Origin: Serripes groenlandicus | Taxonomy: Eukaryota; Mollusca; Bivalvia; Cardiida; Cardiidae | Direction: 5' to 3' | Assembly (NCBI GenBank): GCA_031761405.1 | Contig: JASEVX010000117.1 | Span: 372,001 to 436,000 of the forward strand | Length of the DNA stretch: 64,000 nt | Shown: in pieces, positions 9,746 through 21,276 of the stretch | Layout: every line of letters begins with the position of its first letter | Numbering within the stretch: position 1 is the stretch's first letter | Made by a program: the position numbers and the translations under genes | The notes under the pieces: model-generated | The model's input: only the letters and a program-made list of their open reading frames with translations | The model's database searches: none | What the model was told of the DNA's origin: nothing

Positions 9746-10540
9746 CCAAAGTCAACGGGATTACATCTGAATAATAGATTACGTTTAGCCGAGGTTGGAT
9801 ACGACTCAATTCGTGAGAGGTCCCTAGAACGCGAGAGACCTCTAGAGCGAATAAAGTGTAGCAGTCCGATGTCTTCCCCGAGAATATCACGGACTTTGTC
9901 GGAGACTAGTATTGACTCGCTTTCAACGATAGCCAATGACAGGCAAGGTGAGGACGAGACGGTCCTCACAGTTTCAAATTTCGACACTTTGAAACATTTT
10001 TGTTTCGACAAAGATAATTTTAACGTCACAGGAATTGAAAAAGACTTGAATGAATCGTTGCCTTTCGATGATTTAACTCCTAGACGACCTAGAATAAATA
10101 GTGTACCAGTTTTAAGTAGTACGACGGTACACTATGAATACGAAGTGGACAGACTTCAGAAACAGGTTGCAGATCTCCAGCAGGAGAATGATGTCCTGCG
10201 CTATGAGATTTCGCAGAAATGTCATGGTGATGGAGATGGGTCAGGTTCTGATTCTGAAGACCCAAGAAATGTCGAACTTCGTGAAACATGCGAAAAACTT
10301 CGAGAGCGAGCTCAATCAGCAGAGGCCTTGGAACGTCAATACAAGGACAGATTAAAGCTGGCGGAGAAACACATTAGCGAGCTAGAAGTTAGTGAGAGTG
10401 TGTTACGAGACCGCATGGAGGAGGGAAATGTTGACTGTGATAAACTACGCAAACAGATCATACGACTTCAGCGAAAGATACGAGAGTTAAAGGAAGTCAC
10501 CTCAGAGAGAGACACAAATGAACAGACTCTGTTAGAAAAG
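9746..10540 (+). CDS. Coiled-coil gene, exon 4 (265 residues)
   Basis: The acceptor is CTCTTTAG and the donor is GTAGTG at 10541, a weak donor chosen because the frame ends soon after (TGA at 10583) and phase 0 fits exon 5. Residues 1 to about 130 form a basic and Ser/Thr-rich linker with possible phosphosites (SRTLSETSIDSLSTIAND) and a Pro/Arg patch (LTPRRPRINSVPVLSS). From about residue 131 (YEVDRLQKQVADLQQEN) to the end it is coiled coil, interrupted by a short acidic loop (GDGDGSGSDSEDP). The linker suggests a regulated or partner-binding segment before the rod. Confidence 0.88.
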
Positions 10541-10760
10541 GTAGTGTGGGAATGCTGGATGTTTGCTTGTGTCATGAGAGCATGATTGTTAATAACAAAA
10601 TGTAGCCAGTTACTGTTTGGTTTTATTTGTAACCATTGTTATTTTACGTTGTCTGTGACATGTACAGAATTCTAAATTATGAGAGATAACTGATGTTAAA
10701 TGTATATAAAACCTGCAAGTCGTTAATCTTGATCACTGTTTACAATTCTTAGTTGAATTT
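10541..10760. other. Intron without recognised feature
   Basis: AT-rich; nothing recognised. Confidence 0.5.
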
Positions 10761-11549
10761 TAGCTCACCTGTGCACGAAGTGCTCAAGGTGAGCTATTGT
10801 TATCAAATTTTGTCCGGCGTCCGTTCTTCCTTCATCATGGGTCGTGCGTTGTCAACAATTGCCTTGTTTATACTCTACAGGCTACATTTGCATCCTATCT
10901 TCATTAAAGTTTATCAAAACATTCATCTCCATCAAATCTTGGACAAGTTCGAAACTTGGCCAATGAGGTCAAAAACAAGTTCACTATGTCAAATTGAAGG
11001 AAAATCTTGTTAACACTCTTGAGCATGTTGAAACTTTATCAGAATGTTCGTCTTCATGATATATAGGTCAAGTTCAAAAATGGGTCATGTCGGGTCAAAA
11101 ACTAGGTCACTAGGCCAAATTGAAGGAAAATCTTTTTAACACTGCAGAAGCCCCATTTTTCGCTTCAGCATCTACAAATTCGATCAGAATGTTTCTCTAA
11201 AAGATATCCAGGTAAAGTTCGAATATGGGATATATTGGGTTTAAAACTAGCTCACTTAGGCCAAATTGAAGGAAAATAGTGTTAAAACTCCGGAGGCCGC
11301 ATTTTTACTTTGAGCAAGTTGAAAATTTGTCAGAATGTTTGTCTTGATGATATCTAGTCTATGTTCGAATATTGGTCATATTAGGTAAAATAATTAGGTC
11401 ACTAGGCCAAATGAAAGAAAATCTTGTTAACACTGGGGATTTCATTTGAATCTTTGTCAGAATAATTGTCTTGATGTGTTTTGCATATTAGAAATCACAT
11501 TGCATAATTCAGGTGAGTGATCTAGGGCCATCATGGCCCTCTTGTTTGT
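10761..11549 (+). mobile_element. Repeat element with TAGCTCACC start and internal tandem units
   Basis: It begins TAGCTCACCTGTGCACGAAG, contains tandem units with AGGTCACTAGGCCAAAT, and ends CAGGTGAGTGATC then ATGGCCCTCTTGTTT. The same start, units and end occur at 48357-49286, so this is a family. The GCTCACC/GGTGAGY ends form a short inverted repeat. No coding capacity is visible. Confidence 0.75.
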
Positions 11550-11669
11550 TGATATTTTAACTGATTCTTTGTTGATTGCATTTATTTTGTTTTTACTTTC
11601 ACAATGTTTTTTAATAGCTTTGGTTAATTTTGAATGGCATGTTGACCTTTTTAACTGATTTTTGTTTGT

Positions 11670-11878
11670 TTAACCCTTATCCACTTATCGGTACAGAAAA
11701 TCTGCAGTAGATGACTTTGAAACTATAGAAAATTTCTATAAATGAAAGTATGATTATTCAAATAGAGTTGAAAACATTGTGGCAAAATGAGAAATTGCTC
11801 ATCCTATTGCCATTAAGTTTTCAAAAAGTTGTCTTCTCCAGATTTGTCAAAATGCATCTGCAAATGGGAAAGGGTTAA
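11670..11878. mobile_element. Old MITE copy
   Basis: TTAACCCTTATCCACTTATC and TCTGCAGTAGATGAC at the left; AAATGGGAAAGGGTTAA at the right. TTAA is kept at both ends. Confidence 0.8.
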
Positions 11879-11954
11879 GATTGGATTGCTATGATTGCTC
11901 TGTATTCACATGTGTATGTCACTTTATCTAGGTCTATTACATAATAGTGTAGAT

Positions 11955-12135
11955 TGAACTAACCTTTTCCAATTTGCAGTCACATTTTGTCTCATTTGCA
12001 GCAGACAACATTTGAAAACAGTGTGGCAAATGGAGAAATTGCTCATTACAAGTAATTTCTCCCTTTTTCACTACTCTTAACCCTTTCTCTCTGCCGCGGA
12101 GGCATTAGAAAGCGTCAACATGAGGGAAAGGGTTG
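11955..12135. mobile_element. Composite of two MITE fragments
   Basis: An old left half (CCTTTTCCAATTTGCAG to ATTTCTCCC) abuts a second fragment from 12079 (TTAACCCTTTCTCTCTGCCG to ATGAGGGAAAGGGTT) that has lost its whole centre. Confidence 0.65.
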
Positions 12136-12269
12136 CCTGCCTTGTCAGGATGACATAAAATGGATCACTTCCCTGTCGTCAGTCCACCCAACTTACTGAC
12201 CTTATTGGCATGCAAAACATGCATTCTTCAAACACTCCTGCGTCTTTAGATCTTTACATTGCAGACAAC

Positions 12270-12465
12270 TTTATGACCCTTTCCCCTTGCAGACACCTTT
12301 TGACGCATAAGCAGCAGATCATTTTTGAAAACAATGTGGCAAAAGAAGAAATTGCTCATGATGAGCAGTTTCTCCTTTTGCCACAATGTTTCCATGTTTA
12401 ATAAATAATTACACTTTTGTTTATAGTAGTCTGCTGCAGATATATTGTAGGTGGAAACGGTTTAA
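12270..12465. mobile_element. Old MITE copy abutting the next one
   Basis: ACCCTTTCCCCTTGCAGACA at the left; GTAGGTGGAAACGGTTTAA at the right. Its right TTAA is the left TTAA of the young copy that follows. Confidence 0.75.
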
Positions 12466-12691
12466 CCCTTTCCCTCATATAGACGCTTTCTGACGCCTCT
12501 GCAGCAGACAGCTTTTTGAAAACATAGTGACAAAAGAAGAAATTGCTCAAAACAAGCAATTTCTCCTTTTGCCACAATGTTTTCCACTTTTAGTCATAGG
12601 TTACCCATTCAATTATAAAGATTTTCTATTTTTTGACAAAATACGTTCTAAGTCATCTGCTGCAGAATTGTCGTATGAGGGAAAGGGTTAA
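12462..12691 (-). mobile_element. Young MITE, reverse, intact
   Basis: TTAA at 12462 and 12688. It shares the first TTAA with the older copy upstream, as expected from insertion into that site. Confidence 0.93.
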
Positions 12692-13440
12692 AGATATCAG
12701 ATAAACATTTAATTACTGCATGTTTCATTACAAATGATATGGCCTGTTCTATGTCGAGACATTTTTGAACCGCTGCATGTTTTTTGGCTGCTTTGTTATG
12801 TAATGTCACGATGCAACATAGGTTTACCCTTTCTCTTATACAGACTTCTTCACACAGTATGCAACAGATAAATTCTAAAAAACATTGTGGAAAAAGGAGA
12901 AATAACTCAAAATAACACATTTTTCATTTGCTTGCAAAGCTTTTAACTCTGTATTAAAATTCTTATAATCACTCTTCAGTGTTCAACAATGATTTCCTCA
13001 AATGGTTTGATAGCAGATTACTCTTAAAATACCATATTTGGTAAACCCTATTTCTAATATAAATTATTTATTGGGTCATCAGGAAAAAAAAGTAATATCT
13101 TATTTTTATACAGAGTTCATTGTGGGAAAAGGAGGAATTTTCTCAACATGGGCAATTTTCTCTTTTCCTACAATGTTTTAAAAAGTCATGTTTTGCAAAA
13201 GCAATCTGTATGAGAGAAATTAAGCCTTTACCTTGAACCCCATTACATGTACCTGAATTGTTTTTGTTTTTCTCAAACTTATAATTTCAAAATTGTAAAT
13301 ATCTGTAGTATATTTAGAAATAAAGTAGGCATCATTGTGCGAAAAGGAGAATTTGTTCATTCTCAGTTTATCTGTTTTCTGATCATTTTGTAACAAGGCA
13401 CCGAAAGTGTCTGCAGCAGGCAATAACATAATTTACTAGT
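12692..13440. other. Intron with faint MITE debris
   Basis: Fragments such as TGTGGAAAAAGGAGAAATAA at 12887 and GTGGGAAAAGGAGGAATT at 13121 resemble MITE centres. No termini can be defined. Confidence 0.4.
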
Positions 13441-13670
13441 TAACCCTTTCTCTTATACGACATTTCTGCAGCAGACGACTTTGAACATATTTTGTCAAAA
13501 CATAGAAAATCTCCATAATTGAATGGATAACCTATGACAAAAAGTGGAAAACATTGTGGCAAAAGGAGAAATTGCACGTTTTGTGCAATTTCTTCGTTTT
13601 GTCACTATGTTTTCAAAGAGCCTTCTGCTGCAGAGGCGTCAGAAAGCGTCTTTATGAGGGAAAGGGTTAA
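13441..13670 (+). mobile_element. Young MITE, forward, intact
   Basis: TTAA at 13441 and 13667. Its right half and the 90 bp that follow are repeated immediately downstream. Confidence 0.93.
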
Positions 13671-13954
13671 GATATTTCAAATTTGGAAAAAAAAAGTAAA
13701 ATCTGAGTTTTATAATTGTTTCACTGTATTTTGTTGTCTCCAACGCTGTGACTAACAAAAGGAGAAATTGCACGTTTTGTGCAATTTCTTCGTTTTGTCA
13801 CTATGTTTTCAAAAGGCCGTCTGCTGCAGAGGCGTCCGAAAGCGTCTTTATGAGGGAAAGGGTTAAGATATTTCAAATTTGGAAAAAAAAAGTAAAATCT
13901 GAGTTTTATAATTGTTTCACTGTATTTTGTTGTCTCCAATGCTGTGACTAACAA
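13566..13954 (+). repeat. Tandem duplication of about 194 bp
   Basis: The unit starts at GGAGAAATTGCACG (13566 and 13760) and ends after GCTGTGACTAAC. It includes half of the MITE, its TTAA, a run of A and 90 bp of unique intron. The copies differ at only a few positions. Confidence 0.9.
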
Positions 13955-13998
13955 CTGTTTTTGTTCTTGACTACAGTAGCAACAGGGATGTATTTAGA

Positions 13999-14229
13999 TT
14001 AACCCTTTCCCTCATATAGACGCTTTCTGACGCCTCTGCAGCAGACGGCTTTTTGAAAACATAGTGACAAAACGAAGAAATTGCACAGAACGTGCAATTT
14101 CTCCTTTTGCCACAATGTTTTCCACTTTTTGTCATAGGTTATCCATTCAATTATGGAGATTTCCTAATTTTTGACAAAATATGTTCGAAGTGTCTGCTGT
14201 AGAATTGTTCTATGAGGGAAAGGGTTTAA
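13999..14229 (-). mobile_element. Young MITE, reverse
   Basis: TTAA at 13999 and 14226. The right subterminal block has a small deletion (GAAGTGTCTGCTGTAGA). Confidence 0.9.
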
Positions 14230-15055
14230 GAAAAACCCAACTATTTGACTAGTGGATTCACGACAGTTTTGCTAACAGTCTTACAACTAACACTACTCTG
14301 AATACAGCCCAGGTAATATTATTAACTTTCTCGCACTTGCAGACTTATTTTCATGCTAATTGATAAATTTCTCTTTTTGCCAAAATCTTGTTGACTATTT
14401 TCAATAATTTAACATTCAGTTATAGAAAGTTTCCAAATTTGTGACTAGATTTTTTTGATGTATGTTATAATTTTTAGTATATATACTAAACTAAGTCATT
14501 TTGTTTCCTATATGTTTGTTTCAGAGGGTTGCAATAGTTATCATTAAAAATTATGATTGTAATTTTGTATGTCCAAAATGTTAGTTATGCTTTTACCTAA
14601 ACATTGAGGATATTTTAGAAGAAACATATTGATACTTTATGCACTTTGACTATCCAATATTCTTTAATTAGTAGAATAGATCAATGGAAGAGTTAAGATG
14701 GTTGAATTATATATTTATAGCTCAAGCCCTATGTTGTATGTACTCATAATTATAATCTGGTTGAGACTATAATATAATGGCTGATATTGTTGATTTTAGC
14801 AAGGACTTTATGGAGATTTGGCATTTTGTGCATGTTTTTTTTTTTATTCAGAAACATATTGTTTGTTATGTTATTTTGTATTATACCATTTTATTGATAC
14901 TTAATTGAATCATTTCTTATTAAAATAAAATAAAAAATAAACAATTCTGAGATACTGGATACAGGCAGAGACTCATAAGGAGCTATTTCTCCTTTTGCTG
15001 CAATGTTTTCAACTCTATTCATTGATAACACTTTCATTAAAAGAGGTATTCCATA
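14230..15055. other. AT-rich intron
   Basis: Apart from a weak MITE-like trace near 14325-14450 I see nothing recognisable. Confidence 0.45.
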
Positions 15056-15289
15056 TTTTATCCCTTTCCCACTTTTAGACGCATTCTGATGCCTAGGAAG
15101 CAGACAACTTTTGAAATCACAGTGGCAAAAGGAGAAATTGCTCATAATGAGCAATTTCTCCATTTACCACAATGATTTCAACTCTTTTAAATAATTATAC
15201 TTTCATTTGTAGAGATTTTCCATATTTAAGCCAAGATGTTTTCAAAGTCATCTGCTGCAGCTTTGTTGTGTGTGTGGAAAAGGGTTATT
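15056..15289. mobile_element. Old MITE copy with perfect core hairpin
   Basis: CCCTTTCCCACTTTTAGACG at the left, GTGTGGAAAAGGGTTATTAA at the right. The centre reads GAGAAATTGCTCATAATGAG followed by the exact complement. Confidence 0.8.
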
Positions 15290-15518
15290 AATATTTTCCC
15301 TCATACAACAATTCTGCAGAAGACGACTTTGAACGTATTTTGTCAAAACATAGAATATCTCTATAATTGAATGGATAACCTATGACCAAAAAGTGGAAAA
15401 CATTGTGGCAAAAGGAGAAATTGCACGTTTTGTGCAATTTCTTCTTTTGTCACTATGTTTTTAAAAAGCCGTCTGCTGCAAAGGCGTCAGAAAGCGCTTA
15501 TATGAGGGAAAGGGTTAA
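15287..15518 (+). mobile_element. Young MITE, forward, left end altered
   Basis: TTAATATTTTCCCTCATACA at the left carries substitutions in the CCC; the right end GAGGGAAAGGGTTAA is intact. Confidence 0.88.
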
Positions 15519-15592
15519 TGGCGTTTTTTATTCAGCAACTATATTATAATTCAATGATAGAAAAGCTGATTGTTACCTTTTCAGTTTTTATC

Positions 15593-15905
15593 GTGATCTT
15601 CAAATGCTATATAAGCCTGTCATTGGGAAAAGGTACAATGTTAGTTGACTTTTGTGAACAATGTAGATAAGCCTGTACATCCATACAGTCTGATCAAAGT
15701 CTATGCTGTTCATGTATTACTTACACAAGCTTGTTAGAAGCTAACCTGTCAACTTGTGTAGATTCTGATATACAGAGCAGATGTACAGGTTGAAATAAAC
15801 CTAGGCTGTTCTGAAATTTCAACCTGTACCTGATATACAGAGCAAATGTACAGGCTGAAATAAACCTAGGCTGTTCTGAAATTCCAACCTGTACCTTTTC
15901 CCATG
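15593..15905. repeat. Dispersed repeat with a 66-bp tandem pair
   Basis: 15593-15770 matches the family at 5361. Two near-identical units follow (GATATACAGAGCAGATGTAC from 15768, and GATATACAGAGCAAATGTAC from 15834). It ends about 105 bases before the giant exon. Confidence 0.7.
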
Positions 15906-16010
15906 GACAGACTTATGTTAATTATTGAAAAACTGATAGGTACCTTTTCCACATTATTTGTAATCTTCAAATTCTATTTGTCTAATTTATTATCATCCAT
16001 ATTTTTCCAG

Positions 16011-19000
16011 GTGAAATACCTTGAGGAAACAGAAGGGATACTTTCGCTGAAGATAAATGAACTGGAGGGCAACAATCACATACTAAAACAGCGGCTTGAC
16101 TTGAAAGATGAACTGCTTGGAGATGCTCATATGGGCGAAAATCTCAAAGATAAAATGAAAACTCTTGAAACTGAAAATGCTAGATTAAATGCCAAACTCA
16201 TAGAGATGGAGGAAGATAATGAAATACTGCGTGACAATTGGGGAAAAGTTGCAGACGAAGAGGCAAACAGGAGGGATTGTCTTGAAGATAAAATTCGTGT
16301 TTTGGAAAATTCTAACAAAGAACTGAAGACTAAATTAAAGGAATCAGAAACTGATCTGGATTTGAGTGCTTGTCAATCTATAGCTTCTGAAATCAATGAT
16401 GATCTTGTTGAAAATCTTAATGAAAAGATCCGGGACCTTGAAAGCCAATTACTTAGTGTGACAGAAGAAAAAACTAATAAGATAGAAACATTGGAAGAGA
16501 CTCTGGACAGAGTTAAAGAAAATGAAGTCCGGTTAACGGAAACTTTGGTTGAAATGGAACACACTGAGAAACAATTAAAAACTCATATCGCTGTCTTTGA
16601 GAAATCTGAACAGTCTAGTCAAAACATGTCAGCAAGTGTGGGCTACGAGAGAAAAATAAGTGCACTGAAGTCGTCTCAAGAAAACTTGCTTGAGACCCTT
16701 GATTCTATGGGAAATCATGAAGATAACTTAAAAGAGAGACTTATAGATATGGAAAAATCTTACGATAAGAAAATTGACATGCTCGAAAGGGAAATTGCAG
16801 AATATCAGCAGCAAGAGGAAGATCTTTGTACAAGAGTTGAGGAACTAGTTGAAAATGAAAGTTACCTGTTGGAAAACATTGAAAAGTACAAAGAAAGCGA
16901 AATGAATTTTAAGAATACAATTGAAGAATTTGAAAACAGAGAAACTAGTTTAACTGTTAGTTTTTCTCATAGAATGGAGGAGCTGGAAAGAGTTGAGAAA
17001 GAGAAATCTGAAGAACTCCAAAAACGCATAGGTGAATTAGAAAATACAGAAAATAGCCTTAACACCAAGATTGCCTTACTTACCTCCGAAAAAGATGACA
17101 TGGCATTAAAACTTTCGAGTCTTGAAAAACATGATAGTGAATCATCAGAAAAATCAATGGGTAATTTTTATGAGCAGATGAACTCAGAGCTGGTGAAAGC
17201 TAATACAAACCAGAATAGTGCTTCCATAGAGCTACATAACAGAGTTGAAAGTGTGACTAGACTAGAAACAGAAGCCAGTGTTAATATTCCTTTAAAAAAT
17301 CAAAATGTAGAACAAAAATTGCAAGATGATAGCAAACAATCAGGTAGTTTTGAGAATCAAAATAGAAACACAGATTTAATATTGCAAAATCAAAATCTTA
17401 ATGAGGAAATATCAAAACTTAAAGATCAAGTCATTGAATTTGAAAAAGAGAAAAAATCTCTGGTTGATCAAATGAAACGGCAGGAAAAGAAACGCAAGAA
17501 ATCGCAGAGAAATGACAATGTTGAGGATTATGATACTATAGCAAGGGAAGTGGTGACATTTAAAATAGAGGTTGAACAACTGAGATGTGAGAATAACGAC
17601 CTCCACGAACGTATAATGGAACTTGATGAATCTGAGAAAAATTTACTTGAACTAAATGAAAATCTGAAAAGTGCCCTTGAAATTTCAGAAGAATCAGATG
17701 AACTTTCTACAAAAGAAGAAAACCTTGAGAAAAAAATTGCTGAGTTAGAATCTGTTGAAGCTGACCTAAGAAAGGAGCTTCTAGATTTAAAAGACGTAAA
17801 CAGGCGCATGGATAGTCTAGAAGCCACAAGACAACCATCTTCTGATTCTGCTTATGAAAGCGGAAGAGAGACTTTTTCAAAAGAAACAGCTGATAAGTTA
17901 ATTGGAACTGAAGATTTCATGGAGGGTGTTATGGGTTCACAGGAACAAGGTAAACCAGTTTCTAGCATGTTCCAACGCATACAAGCTCTGGAAGCAAGTA
18001 ACCAAGAGCTTGAACAAAAGCTGAGTGTTTTAACAGGGACAGACACTCAAGTACGACAATTATCAGATAAAGTCAAGGCTTTGGAAGAAAATGAAGATTC
18101 CCTTATGGAAAGAGTTATGGAGCTAGAGGATGAGGAAGATCGGCTTAATTTGGAAGTTAAAAAGTTGAGAAAGCAGACGTCGGTTTTACCTGATTTGGAG
18201 GATCAGATAAGTCAGTATGAAGACAAGGAAAAGGAGCTTAATGATACAAAAGAAAGACTTGAACTTGAATTAGATACATATAGAAACAGTATGAAAAGCT
18301 CAGAACTGGAATTAGATACCCTAAAAAACAGCATAAGAAGTTCAGATCATGCAACTGGTGATATTGCTATAACACTTGCCTCAGTACAGAAAATGTATGA
18401 AGGTGAAAAGAAAAAGGTTGAATCGTTGCTAAAAGGTGAAGAAAAATGGATGAAGAGTGTTGCTTCTGATAAGAAGGCAGTGAAAGCTATGGAAGAAGAA
18501 CTTTCTAACACACAAGAAAAACTTGAGGAATTGCAGACTGATTATGAAAGTAAGTTGTCAGAAAAAGATGACACTGTGAAACTTATAAAAGATGAAGTGA
18601 ACAAGCTGGTAAGAGAAAAAGAGGTTTTAAGGAAAAAATTACAAGAATTTGAACTTGCAAACAATGAGCTAGAGGATGAGGTAGCAGCATGTAAGATTTC
18701 AGAATCGCGAATGTTTCACAGACATCAGCAACTTATCACTCAGAATGAGGAACTGGAGAGCAAACTTTCTAAGTTTGCCAAACTCGCACCAGAGACCACT
18801 GAGGAAACAAAAGATACTGTTGATGGACCACATGAGCTTCTGAGGAGAGACAAGTCCCTCATGGCTGAGAACCCTGATCTAGTTTCTGAGAATCCTCTCA
18901 GGACCAGTATTTTCTCGGATATGGAGTTAGGTGTGCTGAGAAGTACAACACCAGACACTGAACTACTGGGCTCTATGCCTCTGGATATGTTAAGAAAAAT

Positions 19001-19490
19001 TCAAGATTTTGACGAGAGAGAAACTAACTATCAAACCAAGATTACAGAGCTTGAGAATAGAAATACCAAAATCATGAGAAAAGTGAAAGTGTTACAAGGT
19101 AAAGAGAAGGACCTTAAACATGAGATAAAAGAACTTCAGTTAGAACTGCTTAAACAGCGAGATACTACTTCTACTTTACACGCATCAGTGTCAGATAAAT
19201 CAGAATCCGACGATGGTCTTGACATGGACAGTGGTGACGATTTGGACAACGAAATCTTTAAATCGGACGAGAGTTCCCAGTACGATGGGATGACCCACGA
19301 ACAGTTACTGCTCAGTGTGAAGTTGTTTGAAGAGAAGTTAAAACGGGAACATGAAAGAATGGAGAGTCTGGAACTGACAATGAACTTGGTGAAACAGTTG
19401 TTACAGTTGTTTGGTGGACTGGTCGCTTCAGAACCACTGGAGGTCTTCATACAGAATAGTAATGACTTCAGCAAACTTCTACAGTCTCAG
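16011..19490 (+). CDS. Coiled-coil gene, giant exon 5 (1,160 residues)
   Basis: The frame is uninterrupted from 16011 to 19490. The acceptor is TTTTTCCAG and the donor is GTAACT. The frame stays open upstream to an ATG at 15903, but that stretch is hydrophobic intron sequence, so I start at the acceptor. Almost the whole product is coiled coil with recurring units such as YLEETEGILSLKINELE, ELENTENSLNTKI and ALEENEDSLMERVMELE. Breaks occur near residues 609-650 (SSDSAYESGRE, Ser-rich), 923-993 (Pro-containing, PDLVSENPLRTSIF) and 1060-1093 (very acidic, DSGDDLDNE). Residues about 752-779 contain a 14-residue tandem repeat (LELDTYRNSMKSSE then LELDTLKNSIRSSD). The last 30 residues (LLQLFGGLVASEPLEV) look like a small hydrophobic, possibly helical module that continues into exon 6. 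Confidence 0.93.
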
Positions 19491-19510
19491 GTAACTATTA
19501 GAGCCATACC

Positions 19511-19730
19511 GTGAGAAAACCAACATAATGGTCTCTGCGTAATGTAACGACCCAGATCAGCCTGCGCAATCCGCACAGATTGATCTGGGCCGACACAATT
19601 CATCTCAGGGGGATAGAAGTATAGAGTAATGATTCCTGAAAAAGAAAATCTACAGGAAGCGAAAACTGACTATCCAGGTAAGCCTGTGTGGTATGCTTAG
19701 GCTGATCCGGGTCGATACTTTACTCACAGT
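19511..19730. repeat. Dispersed repeat, inverted copy at 46900
   Basis: GACCCAGATCAGCCTGCGCA and AGTATAGAGTAATGATTCC recur in opposite orientation at 46960-47080. The class is unknown. Confidence 0.55.
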
Positions 19731-19962
19731 CTGCAATTTTTGTTTTCTCGCGGGACAGCTCATTAGTATTTTGGTGTTTTACGCTGCATTCAACAGTATT
19801 ACGGTCGTAGCACAGCATTTGCTGGATAATTTTCCAGTATTGCTGGCAGTTTTATCCTTACATAATTATACACATTGTTCTGCTTTTAATTCTATAATTC
19901 TTGTCTATAATTGTGACTCTTTATTATTCTAACATCAATTTTCTGATTTTATTTTATCACAG

Positions 19963-20069
19963 GAATTAAAGGATGCGTCTCTGATCCAGTTATTTACTAC
20001 GGTACTTGACTCAGTGACTGGTGTCAAACAACATTTGGAAGCTCTACAGAAAACCGAGGAACGATTGAG
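19963..20069 (+). CDS. Coiled-coil gene, exon 6
   Basis: The acceptor is TTATCACAG and the donor is GTAAAC after GATTGAG. The 107 bases run phase 0 to phase 2. The product ELKDASLIQLFTTVLDSVTG continues the hydrophobic module at the end of exon 5, then resumes coiled coil (LEALQKTEERLR). The split arginine codon (AG plus A) joins exon 7 exactly. Confidence 0.86.
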
Positions 20070-20127
20070 GTAAACAGTCTGTTTATTTTAGTGCTCATTA
20101 GTTTTTCTAGGGAGAAAAAACATGGAT

Positions 20128-20545
20128 TAAGCCTTTCCCACATATAGACGCATTTGGACGCCTCAGCAGTAGCTGACTTTTGAAAACATTGTGACAAGAG
20201 GAGAAATTGCTCATAATGTTTTCAACTCTTCATTAATTTTAATTTTATTGACAGAGATTTGCGATATTTATACCCCCTTCGAAGAAGAGGGGGTATATAG
20301 GAGTCACTGTGTCGGGCTGTCTGTCTGTCTGTCGATCGGTCGGAAGCCATATTTTGTCCGGCCTATTTCTTACAAACCACTGGGTGGAATTCAATAAAAT
20401 TTAACATGAAGCTTCTATACCAAGGGGTTACAATTGCATGTCAAGGTGCTGTTTAGAGGGTATTTATCATCTTCAGTGATAGTTCTAGTTTAATCTGTTG
20501 TTTTCAAAGTCGTCTGCTTGGTACATGCAGGAACGTAGGAAAGAG
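20128..20545. mobile_element. Old MITE interrupted by another element
   Basis: TTAAGCCTTTCCCACATATA to GAGATTTGCGATAT is the left part. GTTTTCAAAGTCGTCTGCTT to GTAGGAAAGAGG from about 20500 is the right part. The element at 20268 sits between. Confidence 0.65.
20268..20496 (+). mobile_element. TATACCCCC element
   Basis: It begins TATACCCCCTTCGAAGAAG and GGGGGTATA, a terminal hairpin, then GTCTGTCTGTCTGTCGATC and GGCCTATTTCTTACAAACC. A longer but headless copy lies at 53898. No coding capacity is visible. Confidence 0.7.
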
Positions 20546-20784
20546 GGATGAGTAACTAATTGTATACTAAAATATCACCCATCCCAACATTTGTAGATAT
20601 GACAATAACAAAGATATTTTCTTGAAGCTTAAACATTTTTCTATTGCAATTGAAAACATTTGAATACATTACATGTTTTGATAATCTTTTATCATCATGA
20701 ATAATCCACCTTCCTGGTACATGCATAGAGCGATTAGGAGATTATGCAGGTCTTTTAATTCATCTTGAAGGTCAAGGTCACACT

Positions 20785-21015
20785 TTAACCCTTTCCCTCA
20801 TACAACAATTCTGCAGCAGAAGACTTTAAACATATTTTGTCAAATAATGGAAAATCTCTATAATTGAATGGATAACCTTTGACTAAAAGTGGAAAACATT
20901 GTGACAAAAGGAGAAATTGCATGTTTTGAGCAATTTCTTCTTTTGTCACTATGTTTTCAAAACATCTGTCTGCTGCAGAGGCGTCAGAAAGCGTCTATAT
21001 GAGGGAAAGGGTTAA
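20785..21015 (+). mobile_element. Young MITE, forward, intact
   Basis: TTAA at 20785 and 21012. The hairpin arms carry GCATGTTTTGAGC, one mismatch from symmetry. Confidence 0.93.
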
Positions 21016-21276
21016 TGTAGAAGGTACAAAATCAAAGGGTTATCATACCAGACCTTATAAACATATGATAACTCATTTTAAACTGTCAAAAAGTTTTAAC
21101 AATTCTCACTAATAATTTCATTTGGAAGGGAGAAAAGACAGTACAAGTTTGCAAGGTAGATAAATCTTGTAGTATTATTAGAACTAACTATGGCTTATTT
21201 CCCTTGATAATTGGTATGTTGATCTAAATTAACTTGTGTTTATATTCATTTCTTGGATAATTGTAGTTTTGAAAAG

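Noticed and set aside
15903..16010. Start of translation at the ATG at 15903
   Set aside because: The 36 residues before 16011 are hydrophobic intron translation ahead of a good acceptor, and exon 4 joins in phase at 16011.
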